From JACPAP01 sp035287045 (GTDB taxonomy: Bacteria; Gemmatimonadota; Gemmatimonadetes; Gemmatimonadales; GWC2-71-9): a stretch of 64,000 bases of DNA. Under the pieces are notes generated by a model that worked only from the letters and a program-made list of their open reading frames with translations, had not been told where the DNA came from and did no database searches. The position numbers and the translations under genes are program-made. The DNA is taken from assembly GCA_035287045.1 (NCBI GenBank), contig DATECF010000116.1, positions 22,531 through 86,530 on the forward strand, given 5' to 3'. How positions within the stretch are numbered: position 1 is the stretch's first letter; each line of letters begins with the position of its first letter. Positions 43,086 through 51,227 of the stretch are shown piece after piece.

Positions 43086-43982
43086 TCAACGCCGCAAGCG
43101 GCGGGCCCGCAGCGCGAAGGTCCGATGCAGCGCCTGTGCGTAGGGTCGGTCGGTCCGAAGCGCCACGTGATCCACCTGGACCTGGGTGAAGATCCGGGCG
43201 CGCTGGAGCCGTGCCTGCTCCGCCGCGATCCGCAGCTTCACCCGGGTGGGCGCGTGGGACGTGTCCACCAGCACCCCCACGCCGGTTTCGGCGTCGCGCA
43301 GCTCCACCCAGCCGGCATCCGGCAGCTCCATTTCGCGCGGGTCATCCACGGTCACCGCCACGACCTCGTGCCGTCGGGCCAGGCGCCGTAGGGGTTGCTC
43401 CCAATCGGCCGCGCGAAAATCGGAGATGATCACCACCACCGCGCGGTGACGCAGCAGGCGGGCACCGTAGGCCAGCGCCATCGCGAGGTTGGTCCCTCGC
43501 TCGGTGGGCCGGAAGGCGACCAGATCCCGGAGTACGCGCAGCGCGTGCCCCCGGCCCTTGGCCGGCGGGACCACGTGATCCACGCCCTGCGAGAAGATCA
43601 CCGCGCCCACCCGGTCGTTCTGACGGGCCGCGGCCAACGCCAGCACGGCGGCCACTTCCACCGCACGCTCCGATTTGGGCCGCGGCTGGCCGAATTCCAC
43701 CGATCCGGAGCGATCCACAATCAGCAGCAGCGTGAGCTCGCGCTCCTCGACGAAGGTCTTGACGTAGGGCGATCCCATGCGGGCCGACACGTTCCAATCA
43801 ATGGACCGATAGTCATCCCCCTGCTCGTAGGCGCGCACCTCCGCGAACTCGATGCCCTGCCCCCGGAAGACCGAGCGGTATTCGCCGGAGAACAACGTAC
43901 CCACCAACCGCCGGGTCCGAAGCTCGATCGCCTTGACCTGCCGCAGGATCTCGGGCCCGACCACCCGGACCGCGCCGCTCAT
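43086..43982 (-). CDS. DUF58 domain protein of the MoxR/Bat operon
   Basis: The 298-residue protein has the DUF58 core GEYRSVFRGQGIEFAEVRAY followed by EQGDDYRSIDWNVSARMG and a VWA-like fold with MIDAS-type residues LIVDRSGSV. ATG 43982 overlaps the moxR stop as ATGA; MoxR and DUF58 are nearly always adjacent. No TM helix is present, so it is probably cytosolic and membrane-associated through partners. The role is that of an adaptor between the MoxR ATPase and VWA subunits. Confidence 0.9.
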   Translation of the reverse strand: MSGAVRVVGPEILRQVKAIELRTRRLVGTLFSGEYRSVFRGQGIEFAEVRAYEQGDDYRSIDWNVSARMGSPYVKTFVEERELTLLLIVDRSGSVEFGQPRPKSERAVEVAAVLALAAARQNDRVGAVIFSQGVDHVVPPAKGRGHALRVLRDLVAFRPTERGTNLAMALAYGARLLRHRAVVVIISDFRAADWEQPLRRLARRHEVVAVTVDDPREMELPDAGWVELRDAETGVGVLVDTSHAPTRVKLRIAAEQARLQRARIFTQVQVDHVALRTDRPYAQALHRTFALRARRLRR

Positions 43983-44953
43983 GGGGCGTCCAACGCGTCC
44001 AGCACCCGGGCGATGATGCCGTCGGGGGTCACGTCTTCCGCCTCCGCTTCGAACGTCAGCAGCACCCGGTGCCGCAGCACGTCCGGCGCCATGGCTTTCA
44101 CGTCTTCCGGTACCACGTAGGCGCGGCCCCGCAGATACGCATGCGCCCGCGCCGCCTGGGCCAGGTAGATGGACGCCCGCGGGCTCGCCCCCCAAGCGAT
44201 CAGCGGCTTGATCTCCGCCAACCCCAGCGCCTGCGGCTCACGGGTGGCGCGGACCAAGTCCACGATGTAATCCACGATCTTCTGGTCCATGTAGAGATCG
44301 GCGACCGCGTCCCGCAACGCGAGGATCTCCTCCGGGTCCGCCACGGCCGCCACCTCGGGCACCCGGCCGCCCGCCATGCGCCACAGGATTTCCTTCTCCT
44401 CGTCGCGCGACGGGTAGCCCACGTGCACCTTCAGCATGAAGCGGTCGAGCTGGGCCTCCGGAAGGGGGTAGGTGCCCTCGTGTTCGATGGGGTTCTGGGT
44501 CGCCAGCACCAGGAACGGCTCCTCCAGCCGGTGGGTCTCGCCGCCGATGGTCACCTGCTTCTCCTGCATGGCTTCGAGCAGGGCCGCCTGGACCTTGGCC
44601 GGGGCGCGGTTGATCTCGTCGGCCAGCACGATGTTGGTGAACAGGGGACCGCGCTTGGCGCGGAACTCGCCGGTCCGCTGGTCAAACACCATGGTGCCGA
44701 TGATGTCGGCCGGTAGCAGGTCCGGCGTGAATTGAATGCGCTGGAAGCTGGTGCGAATGGTCTCGGCCAGGGATCGAACCGCCAGCGTCTTGGCGAGCCC
44801 GGGCACGCCCTCGAGCAGGATGTGGCCGCCGCACAGCAGGCCCACCAGCAGCCGCTCGAGCATGGCGTCCTGGCCCACCACGCGCTTGCCTACCTCTTGA
44901 ACGATGCTGGCCGTCACCGGACTCTGGCCGGCTCCCGTCGTGCGTCCCGCCAT
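43979..44953 (-). CDS. MoxR-family AAA+ ATPase
   Basis: This chaperone-like ATPase works with VWA-domain partners. The 324-residue protein has Walker A GVPGLAKT, a Walker B/sensor region LADEINRAPAKVQAALLEAM, sensor-1 LATQNP, and arginine finger FMLKVHVGYPSRDEE. I chose ATG 44953 because AGGAG lies 7 nt upstream; an in-frame ATG at 44959 has almost no spacing to the same site. It is the first of six consecutive Bat-cluster genes and lies 16 bp after the dehydrogenase-like gene. Confidence 0.92.
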   Translation of the reverse strand: MAGRTTGAGQSPVTASIVQEVGKRVVGQDAMLERLLVGLLCGGHILLEGVPGLAKTLAVRSLAETIRTSFQRIQFTPDLLPADIIGTMVFDQRTGEFRAKRGPLFTNIVLADEINRAPAKVQAALLEAMQEKQVTIGGETHRLEEPFLVLATQNPIEHEGTYPLPEAQLDRFMLKVHVGYPSRDEEKEILWRMAGGRVPEVAAVADPEEILALRDAVADLYMDQKIVDYIVDLVRATREPQALGLAEIKPLIAWGASPRASIYLAQAARAHAYLRGRAYVVPEDVKAMAPDVLRHRVLLTFEAEAEDVTPDGIIARVLDALDAP

Positions 44954-44969
44954 CAGCATGCTCCTGGGT

Positions 44970-46610
44970 TCACCGCTTGATGCGTTCGCCCGCGTCCTCG
45001 TGCTGGAAGACCCAAGCCGCCATCCGTGACGGCGAGATGGGGTCCTCGGGCACAATCGCCTCCCAGTCCTCGTCGCTCCCGGTGCCCGCCACGGTGGCGC
45101 GACTCTCGGCCTGCTCCACGATCCGCCGCGCCCGGGCGACCCAGACCTCACAGTTGGCGGCGCGCAGGTCCACCCAGCCGCGCCCGATCGCGCCGGCGGG
45201 GTCGCCCGCCGGCGGCGTCAGCACCATCTCGCCACGGTAGACCTGCTCGCCCTGGACCATGATGGGCAATCCGATGGACAGGATGGTGGACCGAAGATCG
45301 GAGTCCCGGGCCATCAGGTCCGCCGCGCGCCGTGCCAGGTCCGCCGGATTCGCCTGCGCCAGCGCCGCGACCGAGGGGATCAGCTCCGAGAGAATCTGCG
45401 TCTCGTAGAGCATTTTGGTGAGCCGTGGCGGTCCCAGGAACTCGAACGCGACCGAGCGCACCCCGTGCTGGCGCTCGAGCTGCGCCAGTTTGGCGAGCGC
45501 CGCAGCCCGCACGATACCGGCCCGGTAGGTGGGGCCGGACGTAGCGGCATCCAGCGCCGCCACGATGTCATGGCCCGAGGGCCGCCCCTGGAGCTCCGTC
45601 ACCACGTAATCCGCGATCTCCTCGGGGGTGATCAACTCCATCGACCCCAGCGAGGTCACGGTTTCGAACTCCTGGCGCGCGAAGAACCCGTTCTCCCCGG
45701 TATCGGCGTACACCGAGACGATCGGCTCCCCGGTATCGCGCCAGCCCCGCGCTCCCTTGGCAAAGGCGCCCGCCAGCGGCAGGGGCTGGGGGCAATCCAC
45801 CCGGTGGATAGCGCGTCCCGCGCGCTTGATGGGCCCGTAACAGATCTCGCGCCAGCCGACGACGGCGGTGGGCTTGATTTCCTTGGTGGCGGGCGCGCCC
45901 GGCGTCCGCGCCAGCAGAAACAGGAGCAGCGAATGCGCCCCCGCCAGCGCGCTCTTGGTGAGCAGCATCCGCGAGGGCCGTTCCTCGGAGTGGGTATAGG
46001 GGACATTGAACCCCATGCCGCCGGTCCCGCTGGTGCCGATCTTCACGTACATCCCCACGCCCGTCCGCTGGAACGCCTCGGTGGCAATCTGCAGGTGCCG
46101 GATCAGCTGCGGCAGGGGCAACGTGAGGACGTGCCGCTCCGCCTGTTCCGCCGTGACGCCGCCCTGCCGGGCCGCCGCCAGCAGCTCCTGGATGCTCTGG
46201 TACACGTTCTGATAGGCGAAGGCCGTCGCCGTGTTCAGACAGTCCACCACCGCATCCGGCCGGTGGCGATCCAGGAGTTGGTAGAACAAGCTGCGACGGA
46301 GCACCTCCTCCGTGAAATCGCCGAACAAGTCCGTCACCAGGGCCGCCCGCTTCGCCGGATCCGCGGCGATCACGCCGCGGTCCAGTTGGGCCAGTTCCGC
46401 CGGCAGGAACACGTCGCCCCACTCCACGTCCACGCCCGCGTCCCCCACGCCCTGGCGGCGCAGGTCCTCCGCGGCCCGCCGCACTTCCGGCTCCCGCAGC
46501 GCCACCAGCACCAACCGCGCGGGGCGAAACCCCACCAGCCGGCGGGCCACCGCGTGCCCCACCAACCCGCTCCCGCCCAGTATCAGGACCGTGCTTCCCT
46601 CAAGCCGCAT
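44970..46610 (-). CDS. Atypical long NAD(P)-binding (SDR-like) protein of unknown function
   Basis: The 546-residue protein begins with a Rossmann nucleotide motif (VLILGGSGLVGHAVARRLV, 8-26). The rest does not match a standard extended SDR; about 300 residues of unassigned sequence follow, with blocks KIGTSGTGGMGFNVPYTH, AVVGWREICYGPIKR and YADTGENGFFARQEFE. The chain is about 200 residues longer than usual epimerases. It overlaps the rluB end by 11 bp. No signal peptide or TM helix is seen. Reaction and substrate are unknown. Confidence 0.75.
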   Translation of the reverse strand: MRLEGSTVLILGGSGLVGHAVARRLVGFRPARLVLVALREPEVRRAAEDLRRQGVGDAGVDVEWGDVFLPAELAQLDRGVIAADPAKRAALVTDLFGDFTEEVLRRSLFYQLLDRHRPDAVVDCLNTATAFAYQNVYQSIQELLAAARQGGVTAEQAERHVLTLPLPQLIRHLQIATEAFQRTGVGMYVKIGTSGTGGMGFNVPYTHSEERPSRMLLTKSALAGAHSLLLFLLARTPGAPATKEIKPTAVVGWREICYGPIKRAGRAIHRVDCPQPLPLAGAFAKGARGWRDTGEPIVSVYADTGENGFFARQEFETVTSLGSMELITPEEIADYVVTELQGRPSGHDIVAALDAATSGPTYRAGIVRAAALAKLAQLERQHGVRSVAFEFLGPPRLTKMLYETQILSELIPSVAALAQANPADLARRAADLMARDSDLRSTILSIGLPIMVQGEQVYRGEMVLTPPAGDPAGAIGRGWVDLRAANCEVWVARARRIVEQAESRATVAGTGSDEDWEAIVPEDPISPSRMAAWVFQHEDAGERIKR

Positions 46611-47334
46611 GGCCGCTCGCCTTCCCCGTGGTGGTCCCCAGGGCGCGGACTTCGGTGCCCGACAGCTTGCGCCACTCCCCCGGCTTCAACGTCCCCAACC
46701 GAATGGGCCCGTAGCTCAGCCGAATCAGCCGCTCCACCTTGAGCCCCAGGCGCTCGCACAGGCGCCGGACCACGCGATACCGGCCCTCCGCCAGGACCAG
46801 CGTAAGCTGGCTGGCATGCCCTCCGGCCGCCTCCACCCGGACGCGGAGCAGCCGCACGGGGCGGCCCTCGAGCACCACCGGTCGCGCCAGCGCCCGGCGG
46901 ATGTCGGCACCGCGCATTCCGTGGACCACGGCCCGATAGGTCCGCTCCACGGCGAACCGTGGGTGCATCAAGCGGTGCGCCGCCTCGCCATCGGTGGTGA
47001 GCAGCAGCAGGCCGGAGGTCATGACGTCCAGCCGTCCAACGTAGGTGAGCCCGGGCACCGGTGGGACCAGATCGAATACCGTGGGGCGTCCCCGCGGATC
47101 GCGGCGGCTGACCACGTACCCCAGCGGCTTGTGCAGTACCACCCACTCGGTCCGCGCCGGCACCACGCGGCGCGATCCGATCAGAATCACGTCCCGCGCC
47201 GGATCCACCGACATCCCCAGCGTCGCCACCACACCGTTCACGCGCACCCGACCCGCGCGAATCAGCTCCTCCGCCCCGCGCCGGGACCCGAATCCAGCCC
47301 GCGCCATGGCCCGCTGCAACCGCATCAGCGTCAT
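46600..47334 (-). CDS. rluB: Ribosomal large-subunit pseudouridine synthase B-family protein
   Basis: This is an RsuA/RluB/E/F-type pseudouridine synthase, probably modifying 23S rRNA. The 244-residue protein has an N-terminal S4 RNA-binding domain (LQRAMARAGFGSRRGAEELI, about 5-60) and the catalytic GRLDVMTSGLLLLT, with Asp as nucleophile. ATG 47334 overlaps the scpB stop as ATGA. The scpA-scpB-rluB order is widely conserved. Confidence 0.92.
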   Translation of the reverse strand: MTLMRLQRAMARAGFGSRRGAEELIRAGRVRVNGVVATLGMSVDPARDVILIGSRRVVPARTEWVVLHKPLGYVVSRRDPRGRPTVFDLVPPVPGLTYVGRLDVMTSGLLLLTTDGEAAHRLMHPRFAVERTYRAVVHGMRGADIRRALARPVVLEGRPVRLLRVRVEAAGGHASQLTLVLAEGRYRVVRRLCERLGLKVERLIRLSYGPIRLGTLKPGEWRKLSGTEVRALGTTTGKASGHAA

Positions 47335-47882
47335 TCGCCCGCCACGTCCTCCGCCAACGGCTTCAGGGCCACCGACAGGTCTTCCAGACGGGGCAGCTCG
47401 CTGATGGACTTGAGACCCAGCAGCTCCAGGAACGCCGGCGTGGTTCCGTAGAGCAACGGGCGCCCCAGCCCCTCCCCGCGGCCCACGACGTCGATTACCC
47501 CCCGCTCCTGCAACAACCGCAGCACCCCGTCCACCGCCACGCCCCGAATCTCTTCGATCTCGGCGCGGCCCACCGGTTGCCGGTACCCGATAATGGCCAG
47601 CGTCTCCATGGCCGCCACCGACAGGCGACGCGGCCGTGATACCAGCTGCGCTTGGGCGATGGCTTCCGCGCATTCCCGGCGGGTGAGGACCTGGAAGCCC
47701 TCGGCCAGCTCCACCAGCTCCACGCCGTGCCCGCCGACGTCATACACCCCTTGCAGCTCGCTCAACGCCGAGCGCACCTCTTCTTCCGTGGCTTCCGGCT
47801 CCAGGCCCAGGAGCTCATCCAGGGTCACCGGCCGGGCGGCGGCGAACAGCGCCGCCTCAAGCAGCTTCGTGAGCGGGTGCAC
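47331..47882 (-). CDS. scpB: Segregation and condensation protein B
   Basis: ScpB is a winged-helix dimer that binds ScpA in the SMC condensin complex. The 183-residue protein has the conserved LSVAAMETLAIIGYRQPV, RAEIEEIRGV and YGTTPAFLELLGL motifs. GTG 47882 starts it, 26 bp inside the end of scpA. Confidence 0.93.
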   Translation of the reverse strand: MHPLTKLLEAALFAAARPVTLDELLGLEPEATEEEVRSALSELQGVYDVGGHGVELVELAEGFQVLTRRECAEAIAQAQLVSRPRRLSVAAMETLAIIGYRQPVGRAEIEEIRGVAVDGVLRLLQERGVIDVVGRGEGLGRPLLYGTTPAFLELLGLKSISELPRLEDLSVALKPLAEDVAGE

Positions 47883-48591
47883 GGGTCACGAGGATGGGGC
47901 CAAAGCCGCCGGCCTGCGACAGGCCGATGGTGCCGAGGCGCGCCTGCTCCAGGAGCGCGATCAGCATGGAAATGATGTCCGTGACGGTCGGCCGCTCCCC
48001 CAGCAACTCGGCCAGCTCCACCTGCTCGCGGTCGCGCAGGATCTCCTGGAGGCGCCGCGTCGCCCCCTCGGTATCCAGGGGACGGGGCACCACGCGGTGC
48101 GTCACCCGGGCGGGCAGCAAGTCCACCAGGCGCTCGGCCGCCTGGAGCAACTGGTCCACCGTCACTTCCACCGGGGGTGGAGGCAGCTCCGGCGCCTCCG
48201 GCACCAGGCCGCGCGGGAACCGATCCGCCCGCTCGCCCGCCTGCCGCAGCATCCAGTCCACCACTTCCCGAATCTGCTCATACTCGAGCAGGCGCCGCAC
48301 CAGCTCGGCCCGCGGGTCCTCCCACTCCTCGGCGTCCAGCGGCCGCGGGAGCAGCATCAGGATCTTGATGCGGAGCAGGTAGGCCGCCATCTCCAGGTAG
48401 TCGGCCGCGTCGTTGAGCTTGAGCTCGTGGATCGCCACCAGGAACTGGTCCGCAATCCGCCCAATGGGGATGTCGGTGATCTCGATTTCCTGCTCGCGAA
48501 TCAGGTGGAGCAGCAGGTCCAGCGGCCCGGAGAATTCCTCGAGCTGGATGACGAAGGGGCGATCGGTGGTTGGTGCGGTGGGAAGGGTCAC
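47857..48591 (-). CDS. scpA: Segregation and condensation protein A
   Basis: ScpA is the kleisin that bridges the SMC heads. The 244-residue protein has FVIQLEEFSGPLDLLLHLIREQEIEI at its N-terminus, YLEMAAYLLRIKILMLLP, and the C-terminal winged-helix region ending near FGPILVTRAP. I chose GTG 48591 because the predicted promoter (48625-48653) would start transcription near 48618, after which it is the first in-frame start. A longer frame to 48648 would begin inside the promoter. It opens the 16-gene minus-strand run. Confidence 0.9.
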   Translation of the reverse strand: MTLPTAPTTDRPFVIQLEEFSGPLDLLLHLIREQEIEITDIPIGRIADQFLVAIHELKLNDAADYLEMAAYLLRIKILMLLPRPLDAEEWEDPRAELVRRLLEYEQIREVVDWMLRQAGERADRFPRGLVPEAPELPPPPVEVTVDQLLQAAERLVDLLPARVTHRVVPRPLDTEGATRRLQEILRDREQVELAELLGERPTVTDIISMLIALLEQARLGTIGLSQAGGFGPILVTRAPAHEAA

Positions 48592-48624
48592 GTCGAGGCG
48601 AATCTTACGGTCGATTGAGCGAGA

Positions 48625-48653
48625 AACGTAACGGCATCCTGACCCCAAGTCAA
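48625..48653 (-). promoter_or_regulatory. Predicted promoter of scpA and the downstream run
   Basis: On the minus strand, TTGACT (48653-48648) and TACGTT (48630-48625) are separated by 17 bp, with start expected near 48618. It is back-to-back with the rpsT promoter; both use TTGACT at -35 and the two hexamers are only 12 bp apart. Confidence 0.6.
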
Positions 48654-48665
48654 AGCGCTAGTGCC

Positions 48666-48694
48666 TTGACTGGTCGAGACTTGCGCGCTAGGAT
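48666..48694 (+). promoter_or_regulatory. Predicted rpsT promoter
   Basis: TTGACT (48666-48671) and TAGGAT (48689-48694) are separated by 17 bp. Expected start is near 48701, giving a leader of about 46 nt with AAGGAG before the GTG start of rpsT. Confidence 0.7.
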
Positions 48695-48746
48695 TCGCGG
48701 CCCGCCAGGTAGGCGTGATTCACCCGCAGTCCGGTAAGGAGTTGCA

Positions 48747-49001
48747 GTGGCTAACATTCGGTCCGCCAAGAAGCGCATGCGGCAGTCGCGGCGTCACGCG
48801 GCGGAGAATCGGGTACAGCGGTCGGCGCTCAGAACCGCCGTCCGGAAGGTCCGCAGCGCCACCACGGCCGCTGAGGCTGGTGCGGCCCTGCGTGCGGCGG
48901 AGCGCTTGCTGGACCGCGCCGCCCGGAAGCGGCTGGTCCATCCCAACACCGTCGCCCGGCAGAAGTCCCGGTTGCACAAGCTGGCACGCCAGAAACCGTG
49001 A
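48747..49001 (+). CDS. rpsT: 30S ribosomal protein S20
   Basis: S20 binds 16S rRNA early in assembly. The 84-residue, highly basic, helical protein begins MANIRSAKKRMRQSRRHAAEN and ends in the NTVARQKSRLHKL motif, both typical. GTG 48747 is the start with AAGGAG five bases upstream. It is monocistronic, facing the minus-strand zinc-ribbon gene 4 bp after its stop, and is divergent from scpA. Confidence 0.95.
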   Translation: MANIRSAKKRMRQSRRHAAENRVQRSALRTAVRKVRSATTAAEAGAALRAAERLLDRAARKRLVHPNTVARQKSRLHKLARQKP

Positions 49002-49005
49002 CGAG

Positions 49006-49818
49006 CTAGAGCGCCGCCAGCTCCGCGCCGCAGCGCTCGCAGTACCACTCCGTCGGCAGGTTCATCGTCCCGCACTCTTTGCACTTGAGCGACTTGGTCG
49101 CCTTGCTCGAGCGCGGCGTGGCCCCCTTCTTCGCGTCCGGATCGGCGAACCCCTTGCTGGGCGGCTCGGCCGCCACCGGTTCATGAATCGCCCGCATGGC
49201 GCCGCTGGCGCGTCCCGGCGCCGGCCCCTGCGATTCGTCCTCGGTGACCGAGCGAAGGAACGCCAGTTCGTCCTCCGCGGCTGGGCGGGCGGGTTCCTTC
49301 CGCAGTTCTTTCCTCGGGGGCTCCACCGTCTTTGACGCCTTGACTGGCTCCACGACACGGGCCCGGGGAGGCGGCGCTGACGGCACCTCGATCAGGGACA
49401 TCACCTCATCGAGACGCCCGATCTCATCGTCGGACTGCTTCAGCTCCTCGCGCACCTTCACCAGCGCGCCCAACAAATCGGTATGCACCTGCCGCCATTG
49501 GGCCTCGTCGTACTCCCCCACCGCGTGGCGCAGCTCCGCTTCGGCCAGCCGCTCGGCGGCTTCGGCCTCCTGGCGCCCGAGACCGGCGCGGGTGCCCTCC
49601 AGCCGATCCATCGTGGAGTGCAGGTCGCTTTCGTGCCCCTGCAGCTCCTTCATCACCTCCGCGAGACGCTTCTCGTAGTCCGCCCGAACCCGAGCCCGCA
49701 CCTGCTCGGGCGTGGTGTCGGACGCCATCGAGAGCCGCTGCAGCCAGGTCTGAATCTGCTGCCGCTCGTCCAGCAGCCGCTGGATGGCCGCCGTCGCCTT
49801 GGAGAACCCTCGTGCCAT
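49006..49818 (-). CDS. Coiled-coil protein with C-terminal zinc ribbon
   Basis: The gene is not recognised. The 270-residue protein has a long heptad-rich coiled coil (about 15-140: EVMKELQGHESDL, RQEAEAAERLAEAEL and similar), a disordered Pro/Glu/Lys linker (about 140-240), and a C-terminal zinc ribbon KCKECGTMNLPTEWYCERCG. No TM helix. This architecture resembles adaptor or scaffold proteins, but no partner is apparent. ATG 49818 is preceded by GAGGG. Its upstream region is an AT-rich stretch (49855-49975) unlike the rest of the window. Confidence 0.7.
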   Translation of the reverse strand: MARGFSKATAAIQRLLDERQQIQTWLQRLSMASDTTPEQVRARVRADYEKRLAEVMKELQGHESDLHSTMDRLEGTRAGLGRQEAEAAERLAEAELRHAVGEYDEAQWRQVHTDLLGALVKVREELKQSDDEIGRLDEVMSLIEVPSAPPPRARVVEPVKASKTVEPPRKELRKEPARPAAEDELAFLRSVTEDESQGPAPGRASGAMRAIHEPVAAEPPSKGFADPDAKKGATPRSSKATKSLKCKECGTMNLPTEWYCERCGAELAAL

Positions 49819-49854
49819 TCCGCGCCCTCTCGTCGGGTTCAGTGACCTCGGTCC

Positions 49855-49975
49855 CTGCTTACAAGATAGCAACAAGACTGCACATCGGGACATACCAATC
49901 GTTGTGGTACATCGCTAACATGTTGTCTCTTAATATGTTATGCAGCATCACCTCGAAACACTGTTAAGCCTCCGA
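49855..49975. other. AT-rich island at the pyrC 3' end and downstream gap
   Basis: This stretch is visibly AT-rich compared with all surrounding sequence and includes the last pyrC codons, which use TTA, ACA, GTG, TTT, GAT and GCA rather than the GC-ending codons used elsewhere. It contains a palindrome AACATGTT and an inverted repeat GCTAACAT (49914-49921) / ATGTTATGC (49935-49943). No clear promoter, terminator T-run or mobile-element end is visible. Confidence 0.55.
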
Positions 49976-51227
49976 CGAAGGTTCGCAGCACCCGGCCGTT
50001 CAGGTCGCGGCCGCCAAAGGGCGTGTTGCGACTCTTGGAGTAGAACGCGGCTGGGTCCACACGCCAGCTCGCGTCCGGGTCAACCACCACCACATCACCG
50101 GGAGCCCCCCGTTGGAGGCTGCCGCCCGGCAGGTGAAAGACCCGGGCCGGGGCCGTGCTCATCCGGTCGATCAACTCCGGTAGCGTCAGCGCCCCGCCCC
50201 GCACCAGCTCGGTGAGCCCCAACCCCAGCGCCGTTTCCAGACCGACGATGCCGAACGGCGCATCGTCGAACTCGCGCTCCTTGGCGTCGTAGTGATGCGG
50301 GGCGTGGTCGGTGGCGATGACATCAATGGTGCCGTCCTTGAGGCCCGCGCGCAGCGCGGCGACGTCGGCGGCCTGGCGGAGCGGCGGGTTCATTTTGGCG
50401 TTGGTGTCATAGCCCTCGCAGGCTTCATCGGTCAGGGTCAAATGGTGGGGCGTGACCTCGGCCGTCACCCGGACACCCTTTTCCTTGGCACGCCGGATCA
50501 GCTCCACCGAGCCGCGGGTGGACATGTGGCACAGGTGAATGTGTCCCCCGGTCAACTCGGCCAGCAGGAGGTTCCGCGCCACCATGATTTCTTCCGCCGC
50601 CGCGGGGATGCCGCGCAGGCCCAGGCGGGTGGAGACCAGCCCCTCGTGCATGACCCCGTTGGCCTTGAGCGTGGGATCCTCACAATGGTCCGCCACCGGG
50701 ATGTCGAAGGTCCGGGCGTACGACAATGCCATACGCAGGAGGTGGCTCGACGTCACCGGATGTCCATCATCGCTCACTGCCACGGCCCCCGCCCCAACCA
50801 GCTCGCCGAACTCGGAGAGTTGCTGACCCTTCTGCCCCAGGGAGATCGCCCCAATGGGATAGACCCGTGCCGCACCCGCAGCCTGGGCCTGCTTCACGAT
50901 GAACCCCACGGCGGCCTGGTTGTCGGTGACCGGATCCGTGTTCGGCATGGGACACACCGCGGTGAAGCCACCAGCCGCCGCGGCGCGGGCTCCCGTCGCC
51001 ACGGTTTCCACGTCTTCCCGCCCCGGCTCGCGCAGGTGCACATGGAGGTCAATCAGACCCGGGGCGACGACCTTCCCCCGTGCGTCCACCACCTCGGCGC
51101 CGTCGGGCGCGCTCAAGGCCGGCCCCAGGCCCGCGACCCGGCCATCCGCCAGCAATACGTCGGCCACGCCGTCATGTCCCTGGGAGGGGTCGATCACCCG
51201 GCCCCCGCGGATCAACACCGGCTTCAT
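49938..51227 (-). CDS. pyrC: Dihydroorotase (class I)
   Basis: PyrC closes carbamoyl aspartate to dihydroorotate in pyrimidine synthesis. The 429-residue protein has metal site APGLIDLHVHLREPG, the PMPNTDPVTDN segment, ADHCEDPTL, EVTPHHLTLTD and IATDHAPHHYD. ATG 51227 overlaps the pyrB stop as ATGA. The C-terminal dozen codons are AT-rich and run into an AT-rich intergenic island. Confidence 0.93.
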   Translation of the reverse strand: MKPVLIRGGRVIDPSQGHDGVADVLLADGRVAGLGPALSAPDGAEVVDARGKVVAPGLIDLHVHLREPGREDVETVATGARAAAAGGFTAVCPMPNTDPVTDNQAAVGFIVKQAQAAGAARVYPIGAISLGQKGQQLSEFGELVGAGAVAVSDDGHPVTSSHLLRMALSYARTFDIPVADHCEDPTLKANGVMHEGLVSTRLGLRGIPAAAEEIMVARNLLLAELTGGHIHLCHMSTRGSVELIRRAKEKGVRVTAEVTPHHLTLTDEACEGYDTNAKMNPPLRQAADVAALRAGLKDGTIDVIATDHAPHHYDAKEREFDDAPFGIVGLETALGLGLTELVRGGALTLPELIDRMSTAPARVFHLPGGSLQRGAPGDVVVVDPDASWRVDPAAFYSKSRNTPFGGRDLNGRVLRTFVGGLTVFRGDAA

